NCBI GenBank assembly: GCA_002189035.1
Contig: NEEC01000123.1
Location: forward strand, 1-33,669
Source: Utricularia gibba
Lineage: Eukaryota; Streptophyta; Magnoliopsida; Lamiales; Lentibulariaceae
Length of the DNA stretch: 33,669 nt
Direction: 5' to 3'
Part shown: positions 22,313 through 33,669 of the stretch, in pieces
Position numbering within the stretch: position 1 is the stretch's first letter
Layout: every line of letters begins with the position of its first letter
Notes under the pieces: generated by a model
Told to the model about the DNA's origin: nothing
Databases searched by the model: none
Seen by the model: the letters and a program-made list of their open reading frames with translations, nothing else
Translations under genes and position numbers: made by a program

Positions 22313-25300
22313 ATGCAGATCCTAACTCTTCATAGCACACCATTGGGAAGCCCGATTCGAGCTCCAAGTAGTATAATTTGGAGTTTCGTTTGTCCGATAA
22401 CTGTGGACATATTAAAAACAAACCACAACGAAAAGTGTCTTACGTGTCCTTCCTTGGTGGCTGCGTTTAATATTGTGCTTCTCGTTCTCGAAATTGATGC
22501 AAAAGATACACGGCAAAAGAATCAAATAGCCACTAGAGACATGGTGTAAGGGAATGGTGCATCAAGAATCAGAAGTATCATGGCAACTAATTGAATCAAT
22601 CAACAGCCAAAACATATGGTGTCAAACTTCATCGGATATGCGATCAAGATGGAAAAAAGTCACATGTTACATCATGAATTTCGTGGCATCACTTATCCCA
22701 ACACTATTATACTCAGGTACGCAAAAATGTTTACTTTTAACGAATCCAGTGCACGTGTGATTTTTAGGCTGCACCCCGAATGGTGATGCGCAATGAAATG
22801 ACTATGTCGCACATCCTGGTCCACGAAGCACCTCTTCCAAAACATGCAGATCCTAACTCTTCATAGCACACCATTGGGAAGCCCTATTCGAGCTCCAAGT
22901 AGTATAATTTGGAGTTACGTTTGTCCGATAACTGTGGACATATTAAAAACAAACCACAACGAAAAGTGTCTTACGTGTCCTTCCTTGGTGGCTGCGTTTA
23001 ATAATGTGCTTCTCGTTCTCGAATTGATGCAAATGGGATACACGGCAAAAAATCAAATAGCCACTAGAGACATGGTGTAAGGGAATGGTGCATCAAGAAT
23101 CAGAAGTATCATGGCAACTAATTGCATCAATCAAGCCAAAACATATGGTGTCAAACTTCATCGGATATGCGATCAAGATGGAAAAAAGTCACATGTTACA
23201 TCATGAATTTCGTGGCATCACTTATCCCAACACTATTATACACCAGGTACGCAAAAATGTTTACTTTTAACGAATCCAGTGCACGTGTGATTTTTAGGCT
23301 GCACCCGAATGGTGATGCGCAATGAAATGACTAGGTCGCACATCCTGGTCCACGAAGCACCTCTTCCAAAACATGCAGATCCTAACTCTTCATAGCACAC
23401 CATTGGGAAGCCCGATTCGAGCTCCAAGTAGTATAATTTGGAGTTCGTTTGTCCGATAACTGTGGACATATTAAAAACAAACCACAACGAAAAGTGTCTT
23501 ACGTGTCCTTCCTTGGTGGCTGCGTTTAATATTGTGCTTCTCGTTCTCGAATTGATGCAAACAAGATACACGGCAAAAGAATCAAATAGCCACTAGAGAC
23601 ATGTTGTAAGGGAATGGTGCATCAAGAATCAGAAGTATCATAGCAACTAATTGCATCAATCAACTGCCAAAACATATGGTGTCAAACTTCATCGGATATG
23701 CGATCAAGATGGAAAAAAGTCACATGTTACATCATGAATTTCGTGGCATCACTTATCCCAACACTATTTATACTCAGGTACGCAAAAATGTTTATTTTTA
23801 ACGAATCCAGTGCACGTGTGATTTTTAGGCTGCACCCCGAATGGTGATGCGCAATGAAATGACTATGTCGCACATCCTGGTCCACGAAGCACCTCTTCCA
23901 AAACATGCAGATCCTAACTCTTCATAGCACACCATTGGGAAGCCCTATTCGTGCTCCAAGTAGTATAATTTGGAGTTACGTTTGTCCCATAACTGTGGAC
24001 ATATTAAAAACAAACCACAACGAAAAGTGTCTTACGTGTCCTTCCTTGGTGGCTGCGTTTAATATTGTGCTTCTCGTTCTCGAAATTGATGCAAATGGAT
24101 ACACGGCAAAAGAATCAAACCACTAGAGACATGTTGTAAGGGAATGGTGCATCAAGAATCAGAAGTATCATAGCAACTAATTGCATCAATCAACTGCCAA
24201 AACGTATGGTGTCAAACTTCATCGGATATGCGATCAAGATGGAAAAAAGTCACATGTTACATCATGAATTTCGTGGCATCACTTATCCCAACACTGTTGT
24301 ATACTCAGGTATGCGTAAATATTTATTTTTAACAAAATCCAGTGCACGTGTGATTTTTAGGCTGCACCCCGAATGGTGATGCGCAATGAAATGACTATGT
24401 CGCACATCCTGGTCCACGAAGCACCTCTTCCAAAACATGCAGATCCTAACTCTTCATAGCACACCATTGGGAAGCCCTATTCGTGCTCCAAGTAGTATAA
24501 TTTGGAGTTACGTTTGTCCATAACTTTGGACATATTAAAAACAAACCACAACGAAAAGTGTCTTACGTGTCCTTCCTTGGTGGCTGCGTTTAATAATGTG
24601 CTTCTCGTTCTCGAAATTGATGCAATGGGATACACGGCAAAAGAATCAAATAGCCACTAGAGACATGGTGTATGGGAATGGTGCATCAAGAATCAGAAGT
24701 ATCATAGCAACTAATTGCATCAATCAACAGCCAAAACATATGGTGTCAAACTTCATCGGATATGCGATCAAGATGGAAAAAAGTCACATGTTACATCATG
24801 AATTTCGTGGCATCACTTATCCCAACACTATTATACTCAGGTACGCAAAAATGTTTACTTTTAACGAATCCAGTGCACGTGTGATTTTTAGGCTGCACCC
24901 CGAATGGTGATGCGCAATGAAATGACTATGTCGCACATCCTGGTCCACGAAGCACCTCTTCCAAAATGCAGATCCTAACTCTTCATAGCACACCATTGGG
25001 AAGCCCGATTCGAGCTCCAAGTAGTATAATTTGGAGTTTCGTTTGTCCGATAACTGTGGACATATTAAAAACAAACCACAACGAAAAGTGTCTTACGTGT
25101 CCTTCCTTGGTGGCTGCGTTTAATATTGTGCTTCTCGTTCTCGAAATTGATGCAAAAGATACACGGCAAAAGAATCAAATAGCCACTAGAGACATGGTGT
25201 AAGGGAATGGTGCATCAAGAATCAGAAGTATCATGGCAACTAATTGCATCAATCAACAGCCAAACATATGGTGTCAAACTTCATCGGATATGCGATCAAG

Positions 25301-25493
25301 ATGGAAAAAAGTCACATGTTACATCATGAATTTCGTGGCATCACTTATCCAACACTATTATACACCAGGTACGCAAAATGTTTACTTTTAACGAATCCAG
25401 TGCACGTGTGATTTTTAGGGCTGCACCCGAATGGTGATGCGCAATGAAATGACTAGTCGCACATCCTGGTCCACGAAGCACCTCTTCCAAAAC
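22313..25493. repeat. Mixed A/B domain, first part: M43-M48
   Basis: M43: A, GCAAAAG, GTAAGGG, TACTCAGG. M44: mosaic (CTATTCGAGC, GTTACG, GATAACTGTGG, AATAATGTG, CTCGAATTG), TACACCAGG. M45: A with CTCGAATTG, ATGTTGTAAGGG, ACTGCC. M46: CTATTCGTGC, GTTACG but AATATTGTG; ATGTTGTAAGGG, ACTGCC, ACGTATGG, and the long divergent tract with TATGCG and AACAAAATCC. M47: full B to AATAATGTG, TAACTTTGG, but GTATGGG; two bases missing at its right end (CCAAAATGCAG). M48: A, GCAAAAG, GTAAGGG, TACACCAGG, then AGGGCTGCACCC and CTAGTCGC. All six are ATAGC or ATGGC with TTGCATC except M43 (TTGAATC). Confidence 0.9.
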
Positions 25494-27081
25494 ATGCAGA
25501 TCCTAACTCTTCATAGCACCATTGGGAAGCCCGATTCGAGCTCCAAGTAGTATAATTTGGAGTTTCGTTTGTCCGATAACTGTGGACATATTAAAAACAA
25601 ACCACAACGAAAGTGTCTTACGTGTCCTTCCTTGGTGGCTGCGTTTAATATTGTGCTTCTCGTTCTCGAAATTGATGCAAACAAGATACACGGCAAAAGA
25701 ATCAAATAGCCCACTAGAGACATGGTGTAAGGGAATGGTGCATCAAGAATCAGAAGTATCATAGCAACTAATTGCATCAATCAACAGCCAAACATATGTG
25801 TCAAACTTCATCGGATATGCGATCAAGATGGAAAAAAGTCACATGTTACATCATGAATTTCGTGGCATCACTTATCCCAACACTATATACTCAGGTATGC
25901 GTAAATATTTATTTTTAACGAATCCAGTGCACGTGTGATTTTTAGGCTGCACCCGAATGGTGATGCGCAATGAAATGACTAGTCGCACATCCTGGTCCAC
26001 GAAGCACCTCTTCCAAAACATGCAGATCCTAACTCTTCATAGCACACCATTGGGAAGCCCGATTCGTGCTCCAAGTAGTATAATTTGGAGTTTCGTTTGT
26101 CCCATAACTGTGGACATATTAAAAACAAACCACAACGAAAAGTGTCTTACGTGTCCTTCCTTGGTGGCTGCGTTTAATAATGTGCTTCTCGTTCTCGAAA
26201 TTGATGCAAAAGATACACGGCAAAAGAATCAAATAGCCACTAGAGACATGTGTAAGGGAATGGTGCATCAAGAATCAGAAGTATCATAGCAACTAATTGC
26301 ATCAATCAACAGCCAAACATATGGTGTCAAACTTCATCGGATATGCGATCAAGATGGAAAAAAGTCACATGTTACATCATGAATTTCGTGGCATCACTTA
26401 TCCCAACACTATTATACTCCAGGTACGCAAAAATGTTTACTTTTAACGAATCCAGTGCACGTGTGATTTTTAGGCTGCACCCCGAATGGTGATGCGCAAT
26501 GAAATGACTATGTCGCACATCCTGGTCCACGAAGCACCTCTTCCAAAACATGCAGATCTAACTCTTCATAGCACACCATTGGGAAGCCCTATTCGTGCTC
26601 CAAGTAGTATAATTTGGAGTTACGTTTGTCCATAACTTTGGACATATTAAAAACAAACCACAACGAAAAGTGTCTTACGCGTCCTTCCTTGGTGGCTGCG
26701 TTTAATAATGTGCTTCTCGTTCTCGAAATTGATGCAAATGGGATACACGGCAAAAGAATCAAATAGCCACTAGAGACATGGTGTAAGGGAATGGTGCATC
26801 AAGAATCAGAAGTATCATAGCAACTAATTGCATCAATCAACTGCCAAAACATATGGTGTCAAACTTCATCGGATATGCGATCAAGATGGAAAAAAGTCAC
26901 ATGTTACATCATGAATTTCGTGGCATCACTTATCCCAACACTATTATACACCAGGTACGCAAAAATGTTTACTTTTAACGAATCCAGTGCACGTGTGATT
27001 TTTAGGCTGCACCCCGAATGGTGATGCGCAATGAAATGACTATGTCGCACATCCTGGTCCACGAAGCACCTCTTCCAAAAC
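25494..27081. repeat. Trimer copy 1 (M49-M51): A, hybrid, B
   Basis: 1588 bp. M49 is A on the left (GATTCGAGC, TTTCG, AATATTGTG, GCAAACAAG) with GTAAGGG, ATAGC, TTGCATC and the divergent TACTCAGGTATGCG tract. M50 is a fine-scale hybrid: GATTCGTGC, TTTCG, CCCATAACTG, AATAATGTG, GCAAAAG. M51 is full B with GATCTAAC, TAACTTTGG, TACGCGTCC, GCAAATGGG, ACTGCC and TACACCAGG. Confidence 0.7.
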
Positions 27082-28674
27082 ATGCAGATCCTAACTCTTC
27101 ATAGCACACCATTGGGAAGCCCGATTCGAGCTCCAAGTAGTATAATTTGGAGTTTCGTTTGTCCGATAACTGTGGACATATTAAAAACAAACCACAACGA
27201 AAAGTGTCTTACGTGTCCTTCCTTGGTGGCTGCGTTTAATAATGTGCTTCTCGTTCTCGAAATTGATGCAAACAAGATACACGGCAAAAGATCAAATAGC
27301 CACTAGAGACATGGTGTAAGGGAATGGTGCATCAAGAATCAGAAGTATCATAGCAACTAATTGCATCAATCAACAGCCAAAATATTGTGTCAAACTTCAT
27401 CGGATATGCGATCAAGATGGAAAAAAGTCACATGTTACATCATGAATTTCGTGGCATCACTTATCCCAACACTATTATACTCCAGGTACGCAAAAATGTT
27501 TACTTTTAACGAATCCAGTGCACGTGTGATTTTTAGGCTGCACCCCGAATGGTGATGCGCAATGAAATGACTAGGTCGCACATCCTGGTCCACGAAGCAC
27601 CTCTTCCAAAACATGCAGATCCTAACTCTTCATAGCACACCATTGGGAAGCCCTATTCGTGCTCCAAGTAGTATAATTTGGAGTTACGTTTGTCCGATAA
27701 CTGTGGACATATTAAAAACAAAACCACAACGAAAAGTGTCTTACGTGTCCTTCCTTGGTGGCTGCGTTTAATAATGTGCTTCTCGTTCTCGAAATTGATG
27801 CAAATGGGATACACGGCAAAAGAATCAATAACCACTAGAGACATGTTGTAAGGGAATGGTGCATCAAGAATCAGAAGTATCATAGCAACTAATTGCATCA
27901 ATCAACAGCCAAAACATATGGTGTCAAACTTCATCGGATATGCGATCAAGATGGAAAAAAGTCACATGTTACATCATGAATTTCGTGGCATCACTTATCC
28001 CAACACTATATACTCAGGTATGCGTAAAATATTTATTTTTAACAATCCAGTGCACGTGTGATTTTTAGGCTGCACCCGAATGGTGATGCGCAATGAAATG
28101 ACTATGTCGCACATCCTGGTCCACGAAGCACCTCTTCCAAACATGCAGATCCTAACTCTTCATAGCACACCATTGGGAAGCCCTATTCGTGCTCCAAGTA
28201 GTATAATTTGGAGTTACGTTTGTCCCATAACTGTGGACATATTAAAAACAAACCACAACGAAAAGTGTCTTACGCGTCCTTCCTTGGTGGCTGCGTTTAA
28301 TAATGTGCTTCTCGTTCTCGAAATTGATGCAAATGGGATACACGGCAAAAGAATCAAATAGCCACTAGAGACATGGTGTAAGGGAATGGTGCATCAAGAA
28401 TCAGAAGTATCATAGCAACTAATTGCATCAATCAACAGCCAAACATATGGTGTCAAACTTCATCGGATATGCGATCAAGATGGAAAAAAGTCACATGTTA
28501 CATCATGAATTTCGTGGCATCACTTATCCAACACTATTATACTCCAGGTACGCAAAAATGTTTACTTTTAACGAATCCAGTGCACGTGTGATTTTTAGGC
28601 TGCACCCCGAATGGTGATGCGCAATGAAATGACTATGTCGCACATCCTGGTCCACGAAGCACCTCTTCCAAAAC
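27082..28674. repeat. Trimer copy 2 (M52-M54): A, B, B
   Basis: 1593 bp. M52 is A but has AATAATGTG, and a damaged NdeI-type site (AAAATATTGTGTC instead of AAAACATATGGTGTC). M53 is B with GATAACTGTGG, ATGTTGTAAGGG and the divergent TACTCAGGTATGCG tract. M54 is B with CCCATAACTG, TACGCGTCC, GCCAAACATATGG and TTATCCAAC. Confidence 0.7.
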
Positions 28675-30263
28675 ATGCAGATCCTAACTTTCATAGCACA
28701 CCATTGGGAAGCCCGATTCGAGCTCCAAGTAGTATAATTTGGAGTTTCGTTTGTCCGATAACTGTGGACATATTAAAAACAAACCACAACGAAAGTGTCT
28801 TACGTGTCCTTCCTTGGTGGCTGCGTTTAATATTGTGCTTCTCGTTCTCGAAATTGATGCAAACAAGATACACGGCAAAAGAATCAAATAGCCACTAGAG
28901 ACATGGTGTAAGGGAATGGTGCATCAAGAATCAGAAGTATCATAGCAACTAATTGCATCAATCAACAGCCAAAACATATGTGTCAAACTTCATCGGATAT
29001 GCGATCAAGATGGAAAAAAGTCACATGTTACATCATGAATTTCGTGGCATCACTTATCCCAACACTATTATACTCCAGGTACGCAAAAATGTTTACTTTT
29101 AACGAATCCAGTGCACGTGTGATTTTTAGGCTGCACCCGAATGGTGATGCGCAATGAAATGACTATGTCGCACATCCTGGTCCACGAAGCACCTCTTCCA
29201 AAACATGCAGATCTAACTCTTCATAGCACACCATTGGGAAGCCCTATTCGTGCTCCAAGTAGTATAATTTGGAGTTACGTTTGTCCCATAACTGTGGACA
29301 TATTAAAAACAAACCACAACGAAAAGTGTCTTACGTGTCCTTCCTTGGTGGCTGCGTTTAATAATGTGCTTCTCGTTCTCGAAATTGATGCAAATGGATA
29401 CACGGCAAAAGAATCAAATAGCCACTAGAGACATGGTGTAAGGGAATGGTGCATCAAGAATCAGAAGTATCATAGCAACTAATTGCATCAATCAACAGCC
29501 AAACATATGTGTCAAACTTCATCGGATATGCGATCAAGATGGAAAAAAGTCACATGTTACATCATGAATTTCGTGGCATCACTTATCCCAACACTATTAT
29601 ACTCCAGGTACGCAAAAATGTTTACTTTTAACGAATCCAGTGCACGTGTGATTTTTCGGCTGCACCCCGAATGGTGATGCGCAATGAAATGACTAGGTCG
29701 CACATCCTGGTCCACGAAGCACCTCTTCCAAAACATGCAGATGCTAACTCTTCATAGCACACCATTGGGAAGCCCTATTCGTGCTCCAAGTAGTATAATT
29801 TGGAGTTACGTTTGTCCATAACTTTGGACATATTAAAAACAAACCACAACGAAAAGTGTCTTACGCGTCCTTCCTTGGTGGCTGCGTTTAATAATGTGCT
29901 TCTCGTTCTCGAAATTGATGCAAATGGGATACACGGCAAAAGAATCAAATAGCCACTAGAGACATGTTGTAAGGGAATGGTGCATCAAGAATCAGAAGTA
30001 TCATAGCAACTAATTGCATCAATCAACAGCCAAAACGTATGGCGTCAAACTTCATCGGATATGCGATCAAGATGGAAAAAAGTCACATGTTACATCATGA
30101 ATTTCGTGGCATCACTTATCCCAACACTATTATACCAGGTACGCAAAATGTTTACTTTTAACGAATCCAGTGCACGTGTGATTTTTAGGCTGCACCCGAA
30201 TGGTGATGCGCAATGAAATGACTATGTCGCACATCCTGGTCTACGAAGCACCTCTTCCAAAAC
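28675..30263. repeat. Trimer copy 3 (M55-M57): A, B, B
   Basis: 1589 bp. M55 is A with GCAAACAAG, GTAAGGG, ATAGC, TTGCATC. M56 is B with GATCTAAC, CCCATAACTG, GCAAATGGAT and ends with the rare ATTTTTCGGC (c at 29657). M57 is B with GATGCTAAC, TAACTTTGG, TACGCGTCC, ATGTTGTAAGGG, ACGTATGGCG and a TATACCAGG tract; a GGTCTACG variant (t at 30242) precedes the next anchor. Confidence 0.7.
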
Positions 30264-31859
30264 ATGCAGATCCTAACTCTTCATAGCACACCATTGGGAA
30301 GCCCGATTCGAGCTCCAAGTAGTATAATTTGGAGTTTCGTTTGTCCGATAACTGTGGACATATTAAAAACAAACCACAACGAAAAGTGTCTTACGTGTCC
30401 TTCCTTGGTGGCTGCGTTTAATATTGTGCTTCTCGTTCTCGAAATTGATGCAAACAAGATACACGGCAAAAGAATCAAATAGCCACTAGAGACATGGTGT
30501 AAGGGAATGGTGCATCAAGAATCAGAAGTATCATAGCAACTAATTGCATCAATCAACAGCCAAACATATGTGTCAAACTTCATCGGATATGCGATCAAGA
30601 TGGAAAAAAGTCACATGTTACATCATGAATTTCGTGGCATCACTTATCCCAACACTATTATACTCCAGGTACGCAAAATGTTTACTTTTAACGAATCCAG
30701 TGCACGTGTGATTTTTAGGCTGCACCCCGAATGGTGATGCGCAATGAAATGACTAGGTCGCACATCCTGGTCCACGAAGCACCTCTTCCAAAACATGCAG
30801 ATGCTAACTCTTCATAGCACACCATTGGGAAGCCCTATTCGTGCTCCAAGTAGTATAATTTGGAGTTACGTTTGTCCGATAACTTTGGACATATTAAAAA
30901 CAAACCACAACGAAAAGTGTCTTACGCGTCCTTCCTTGGTGGCTGCGTTTAATAATGTGCTTCTCGTTCTCGAAATTGATGCAAATGGGATACACGGCAA
31001 AAGAATCAAATAGCCACTAGAGACATGTTGTAAGGGAATGGTGCATCAAGAATCAGAAGTATCATAGCAACTAATTGCATCAATCAACAGCCAAAACATA
31101 TGGTGTCAAACTTCATCGGATATGCGATCAAGATGGAAAAAAGTCACATGTTACATCATGAATTTCGTGGCATCACTTATCCCAACACTATTTATACTCC
31201 AGGTATGCAAAATTTACTTTTAACGAATCCAGTGCACGTGTGATTTTTAGGCTGCACCCGAATGGTGATGCGCAATGAAATGACTATGTCGCACATCCTG
31301 GTCCACGAAGCACCTCTTCCAAAACATGCAGATCCTAACTCTTCATAGCACACCATTGGGAAGCCCTATTCGTGCTCCAAGTAGTATAATTTGGAGTTAC
31401 GTTTGTCCGATAACTGTGGACATATTAAAAACAAACCACAACGAAAAGTGTCTTACGTGTCCTTCCTTGGTGGCTGCGTTTAATAATGTGCTTCTCGTTC
31501 TCGAAATTGATGCAAATGGGATACACGGCAAAAGAATCAAATAGCCACTAGAGACATGGTGTATGGGAATGGTGCATCAAGAATCAGAAGTATCATGGCA
31601 ACTAATTGCATCAATCAACAGCCAAAACATATGGTGTCAAACTTCATCGGATATGCGATCAAGATGGAAAAAAGTCACATGTTACATCATGAATTTCGTG
31701 GCATCACTTATCCCAACACTATTATACTCCAGGTACGCAAAAATGTTTACTTTTAACGAATCCAGTGCACGTGTGATTTTTAGGCTGCACCCCGAATGGT
31801 GATGCGCAATGAAATGACTATGTCGCACATCCTGGTCCACGAAGCACCTCTTCCAAAAC
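30264..31859. repeat. Trimer copy 4 (M58-M60): A, B, B
   Basis: 1596 bp. M58 is A with GCAAACAAG, GTAAGGG, ATAGC, TTGCATC, GCCAAACATATGTG. M59 is B with GATGCTAAC, GATAACTTTGG, TACGCGTCC, ATGTTGTAAGGG and a TACTCCAGGTATGC tract. M60 is B on the left (GTTACG, AATAATGTG, GCAAATGGG) but GTATGGG with ATGGC on the right, so it switches inside the unit. Confidence 0.7.
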
Positions 31860-33669
31860 ATGCAGATCCTAACTCTTCATAGCACACCATTGGGAAGCCC
31901 GATTCGAGCTCCAAGTAGTATAATTTGGAGTTTCGTTTGTCCGATAACTGTGGACATATTAAAAACAAACCACAACGAAAAGTGTCTTACGTGTCCTTCC
32001 TTGGTGGCTGCGTTTAATATTGTGCTTCTCGTTCTCGAAATTGATGCAAAAGATACACGGCAAAAGAATCAAATAGCCACTAGAGACATGGTGTAAGGGA
32101 ATGGTGCATCAAGAATCAGAAGTATCATAGCAACTAATTGCATCAATCAACAGCCAAAACATATGGTGTCAAACTTCATCGGATATGCGATCAAGATGGA
32201 AAAAAGTCACATGTTACATCATGAATTTCGTGGCATCACTTATCCCAACACTATTATACACCAGGTACGCAAAAATGTTTACTTTTAACGAATCCAGTGC
32301 ACGTGTGATTTTTAGGCTGCACCCGAATGGTGATGCGCAATGAAATGACTAGGTCGCACATCCTGGTCTACGAAGCACCTCTTCCAAAACATGCAGATCC
32401 TAACTCTTCATAGCACACCATTGGGAAGCCCGATTCGAGCTCCAAGTAGTATAATTTGGAGTTTCGTTTGTCCGATAACTGTGGACATATTAAAAACAAA
32501 CCACAACGAAAAGTGTCTTACGTGTCCTTCCTTGGTGGCTGCGTTTAATATGTGCTTCTCGTTCTCGAAATTGATGCAAACAAGATACACGGCAAAAGAA
32601 TCAAATAGCCACTAGAGACATGGTGTAAGGGAATGGTGCATCAAGAATCAGAAGTATCATAGCAACTAATTGCATCAATCAACAGCCAAAACATATGTGT
32701 CAAACTTCATCGGATATGCGATCAAGATGGAAAAAAGTCACATGTTACATCATGAATTTCGTGGCATCACTTATCCCAACACTATTATACTCCAGGTACG
32801 CAAAAATGTTTACTTTTAACGAATCCAGTGCACGTGTGATTTTTCGGCTGCACCCCGAATGGTGATGCGCAATGAAATGACTAGGTCGCACATCCTGGTC
32901 CACGAAGCACCTCTTCCAAAACATGCAGATCTAACTCTTCATAGCACACCATTGGGAAGCCCTATTCGTGCTCCAAGTAGTATAATTTGGAGTTACGTTT
33001 GTCCCATAACTTTGGACATATTAAAAACAAACCACAACGAAAAGTGTCTTACGCGTCCTTCCTTGGTGGCTGCGTTTAATAATGTGCTTCTCGTTCTCGA
33101 AATTGATGCAAATGGGATACACGGCAAAAGAATCAAATAGCCACTAGAGACATGGTGTAAGGGAATGGTGCATCAAGAATCAGAAGTATCATAGCAACTA
33201 ATTGCATCAATCAACTGCCAAAACATATGGTGTCAAACTTCATCGGATATGCGATCAAGATGGAAAAAAGTCACATGTTACATCATGAATTTCGTGGCAT
33301 CACTTATCCCAACACTATTTATACTCAGGTACGCAAAATTTACTTTTAACAAATCCAGTGCACGTGTGATTTTTAGGCTGCACCCCGAATGGTGATGCGC
33401 AATGAAATGACTATGTCGCACATCCTGGTCCACGAAGCACCTCTTCCAAAACATGCAGATCCTAACTCTTCATAGCACACCATTGGGAAGCCCTATTCGT
33501 GCTCCAAGTAGTATAATTTGGAGTTACGTTTGTCCATAACTGTGGACATATTAAAAACAAACCACAACGAAAAGTGTCTTACGCGTCCTTCCTTGGTGGC
33601 TGCGTTTAATAATGTGCTTCTCGTTCTCGAAATTGATGCAAATGGGATACACGGCAAAAGAATCAAATA
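31860..33669. repeat. M61-M64, last trimer-like set and truncated final unit
   Basis: M61 is A (GCAAAAG, TACACCAGG) and is followed by the same GGTCTACG variant as after M57. M62 is also A but with AATATGTG, and ends with ATTTTTCGGC (c at 32845), as M56 does. M63 is B with GATCTAAC, TAACTTTGG, TACGCGTCC, ACTGCC and an AACAAATCC tract. M64 (33453-33669) is B with CATAACTGTGG and TACGCGTCC and is cut by the window end after AGAATCAAATA. The set starts in trimer register with A but has A in the second place too. Confidence 0.75.

Larger units (their letters stand above)
1..33669. repeat. Tandem satellite array, ~532-bp monomer, about 63 unit lengths
   Basis: The same ~532-bp sequence is repeated head to tail with no inversion or foreign insertion. 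Sixty-four anchors (ATG of CATGCAGAT) were located; typical spacings are 525-534 bp, with exceptions of 513 (M27), 475 (M28), 476 (M40) and 517 (M41). A unit runs, in order, through CATGCAGAT, a CTCCAA-N10-TTGGAG dyad, GGTGGCTGCG, the variable GCAAACAAG site, GCCACTAGAGAC, GGGAATGGTGCATC, ACATATGGTG, CATGTTACATCATG, the variable TACTCCAGG tract, GTGCACGTG and GGCTGCACCCC. Long non-coding tandem arrays of this kind are typical of eukaryotic satellite DNA. The family is not one I recognise; plant origin is a guess. Both ends run out of the window, so the true array is longer. Confidence 0.98.

Noticed and set aside
1-33669. CRISPR array or other repeat-spacer system
   Set aside because: There are no unique spacers. 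The complete 532-bp sequence repeats, and the unit is far too long.
1-33669. 5S or 45S rDNA repeats, or tRNA clusters
   Set aside because: No 5S coding segment, no rRNA core motifs and no tRNA A/B box pair with a cloverleaf are visible in the unit.

Overview
The whole 33.7-kb window is one head-to-tail satellite DNA array. I find no credible protein gene, RNA gene, transposon, CRISPR array or single-copy sequence in it. The unit is about 532 bp (most spacings 525-534 bp). Using the start of the conserved CATGCAGAT segment (the A of its ATG) as an anchor, I counted 64 anchors, at 138, 670, 1202, 1734 and so on to 33453. I call these units M1-M64. Bases 1-137 are the end of a preceding unit, M64 is cut by the window end, and all units point the same way. 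The absence of genes and the length of the array indicate eukaryotic constitutive heterochromatin (centromeric, pericentromeric, subtelomeric or knob-like). A plant is plausible, but I do not recognise the family and the sequence alone does not fix the organism or chromosomal position.

Units fall into two subfamilies plus mosaics. Type A carries GATTCGAGC, TTTCG, CCGATAACTGTGG, AATATTGTG, GCAAACAAG (or GCAAAAG, GCAAGCAAG) and usually GTATGGG, ATGGC and TTGAATC. Type B carries TATTCGTGC, TTACG, CATAACTTTGG, often TACGCGTCC, AATAATGTG, GCAAATGGG, GTAAGGG, ATAGC and TTGCATC. The layout is: a B-type edge (1-669); a long homogenised A-type core (670-20788); a disrupted zone of scrambled and shortened units (20789-22312); and a mixed A/B domain running off the right end (22313-33669).

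Two higher-order arrangements show up on top of the 532-bp period. In the core, a variant of the TACTCCAGG site recurs at exactly every fourth unit from M15 to M35, giving a tetramer of about 2.12 kb. In the right domain, A-type units recur at every third unit (M49, M52, M55, M58, M61) with B or hybrid units between them, giving a trimer of about 1.59 kb. The scrambled zone lies at the change from one regime to the other, so it is either a real recombination boundary or an assembly join.

The many short open frames on both strands are by-products of the repeat. They recur at the unit period, are broken by ordinary subfamily differences, and overlap each other on opposite strands. No gene pathway can be described; the interest is in repeat organisation, homogenisation history and conserved symmetrical motifs.
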